From assembly GCA_002366775.1 (NCBI GenBank), contig DFBW01000010.1, forward strand, positions 717-6,750: a stretch of DNA of 6,034 nucleotides, written 5' to 3'. The notes beneath the pieces are model-generated. The model searched no databases. It was not told where the DNA came from and was given only the letters and a program-made list of their open reading frames with translations. This DNA is from Roseovarius sp. UBA3070. Lineage in GTDB: Bacteria; Pseudomonadota; Alphaproteobacteria; Rhodobacterales; Rhodobacteraceae. Of the stretch, positions 6,023-6,034 are shown in pieces (positions within the stretch are counted from its first letter, which is position 1; every line of letters begins with the position of its first letter). The position numbers were made by a program, and so were the translations under genes.

Positions 6023-6034
6023 TCACAGGCATTA

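Overview
The window is one densely packed, plus-strand stretch of bacterial chromosome (or large replicon) with a catabolic look. It runs from the end of a branched-chain-amino-acid-type (Liv/HAAT) ABC importer into a set of oxidative enzymes. Moderate GC, Shine-Dalgarno-led starts, tight spacing and the gene families suggest a proteobacterium, most likely a free-living (perhaps marine) alphaproteobacterium. This placement is an inference from style and gene content; no rRNA or other phylogenetic marker is present.

Layout: 1-36 is the last 11 codons and stop of a LivH-type permease. 39-1094 is a complete LivM-type permease. 1163-1699 is a DUF2889-family protein of unknown function. 1746-2972 is a cytochrome P450, followed after 2 nt by 2975-3193, a small single-cluster ferredoxin. 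A 150-nt gap (3194-3343) holds a short perfect dyad and a weak promoter-like sequence. 3344-5125 is a flavoprotein monooxygenase with an extra NTF2/SnoaL-like N-terminal domain and a GTG start. 5237-6022 is a classical short-chain dehydrogenase/reductase (SDR). The remaining gaps (1095-1162, 1700-1745, 5126-5236, 6023-6034) are short; I saw no RNA gene, convincing terminator, mobile element or CRISPR in them. No gene-free stretch reaches 300 bases.

Working together (inference): the importer would bring in a small organic substrate. The P450, with electrons from the ferredoxin, would hydroxylate it. The SDR would oxidise the alcohol to a ketone. The flavin monooxygenase could insert oxygen next to the carbonyl or oxygenate a heteroatom. 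This hydroxylate, dehydrogenate, Baeyer-Villiger logic resembles camphor-type terpenoid catabolism, but nothing in the sequence fixes the substrate. A ferredoxin reductase, the Liv ATPases and the periplasmic binding protein are missing from the window and would have to be encoded outside it. All individual families are known; the combination, with a DUF2889 gene in the middle, is the part that may be undescribed.
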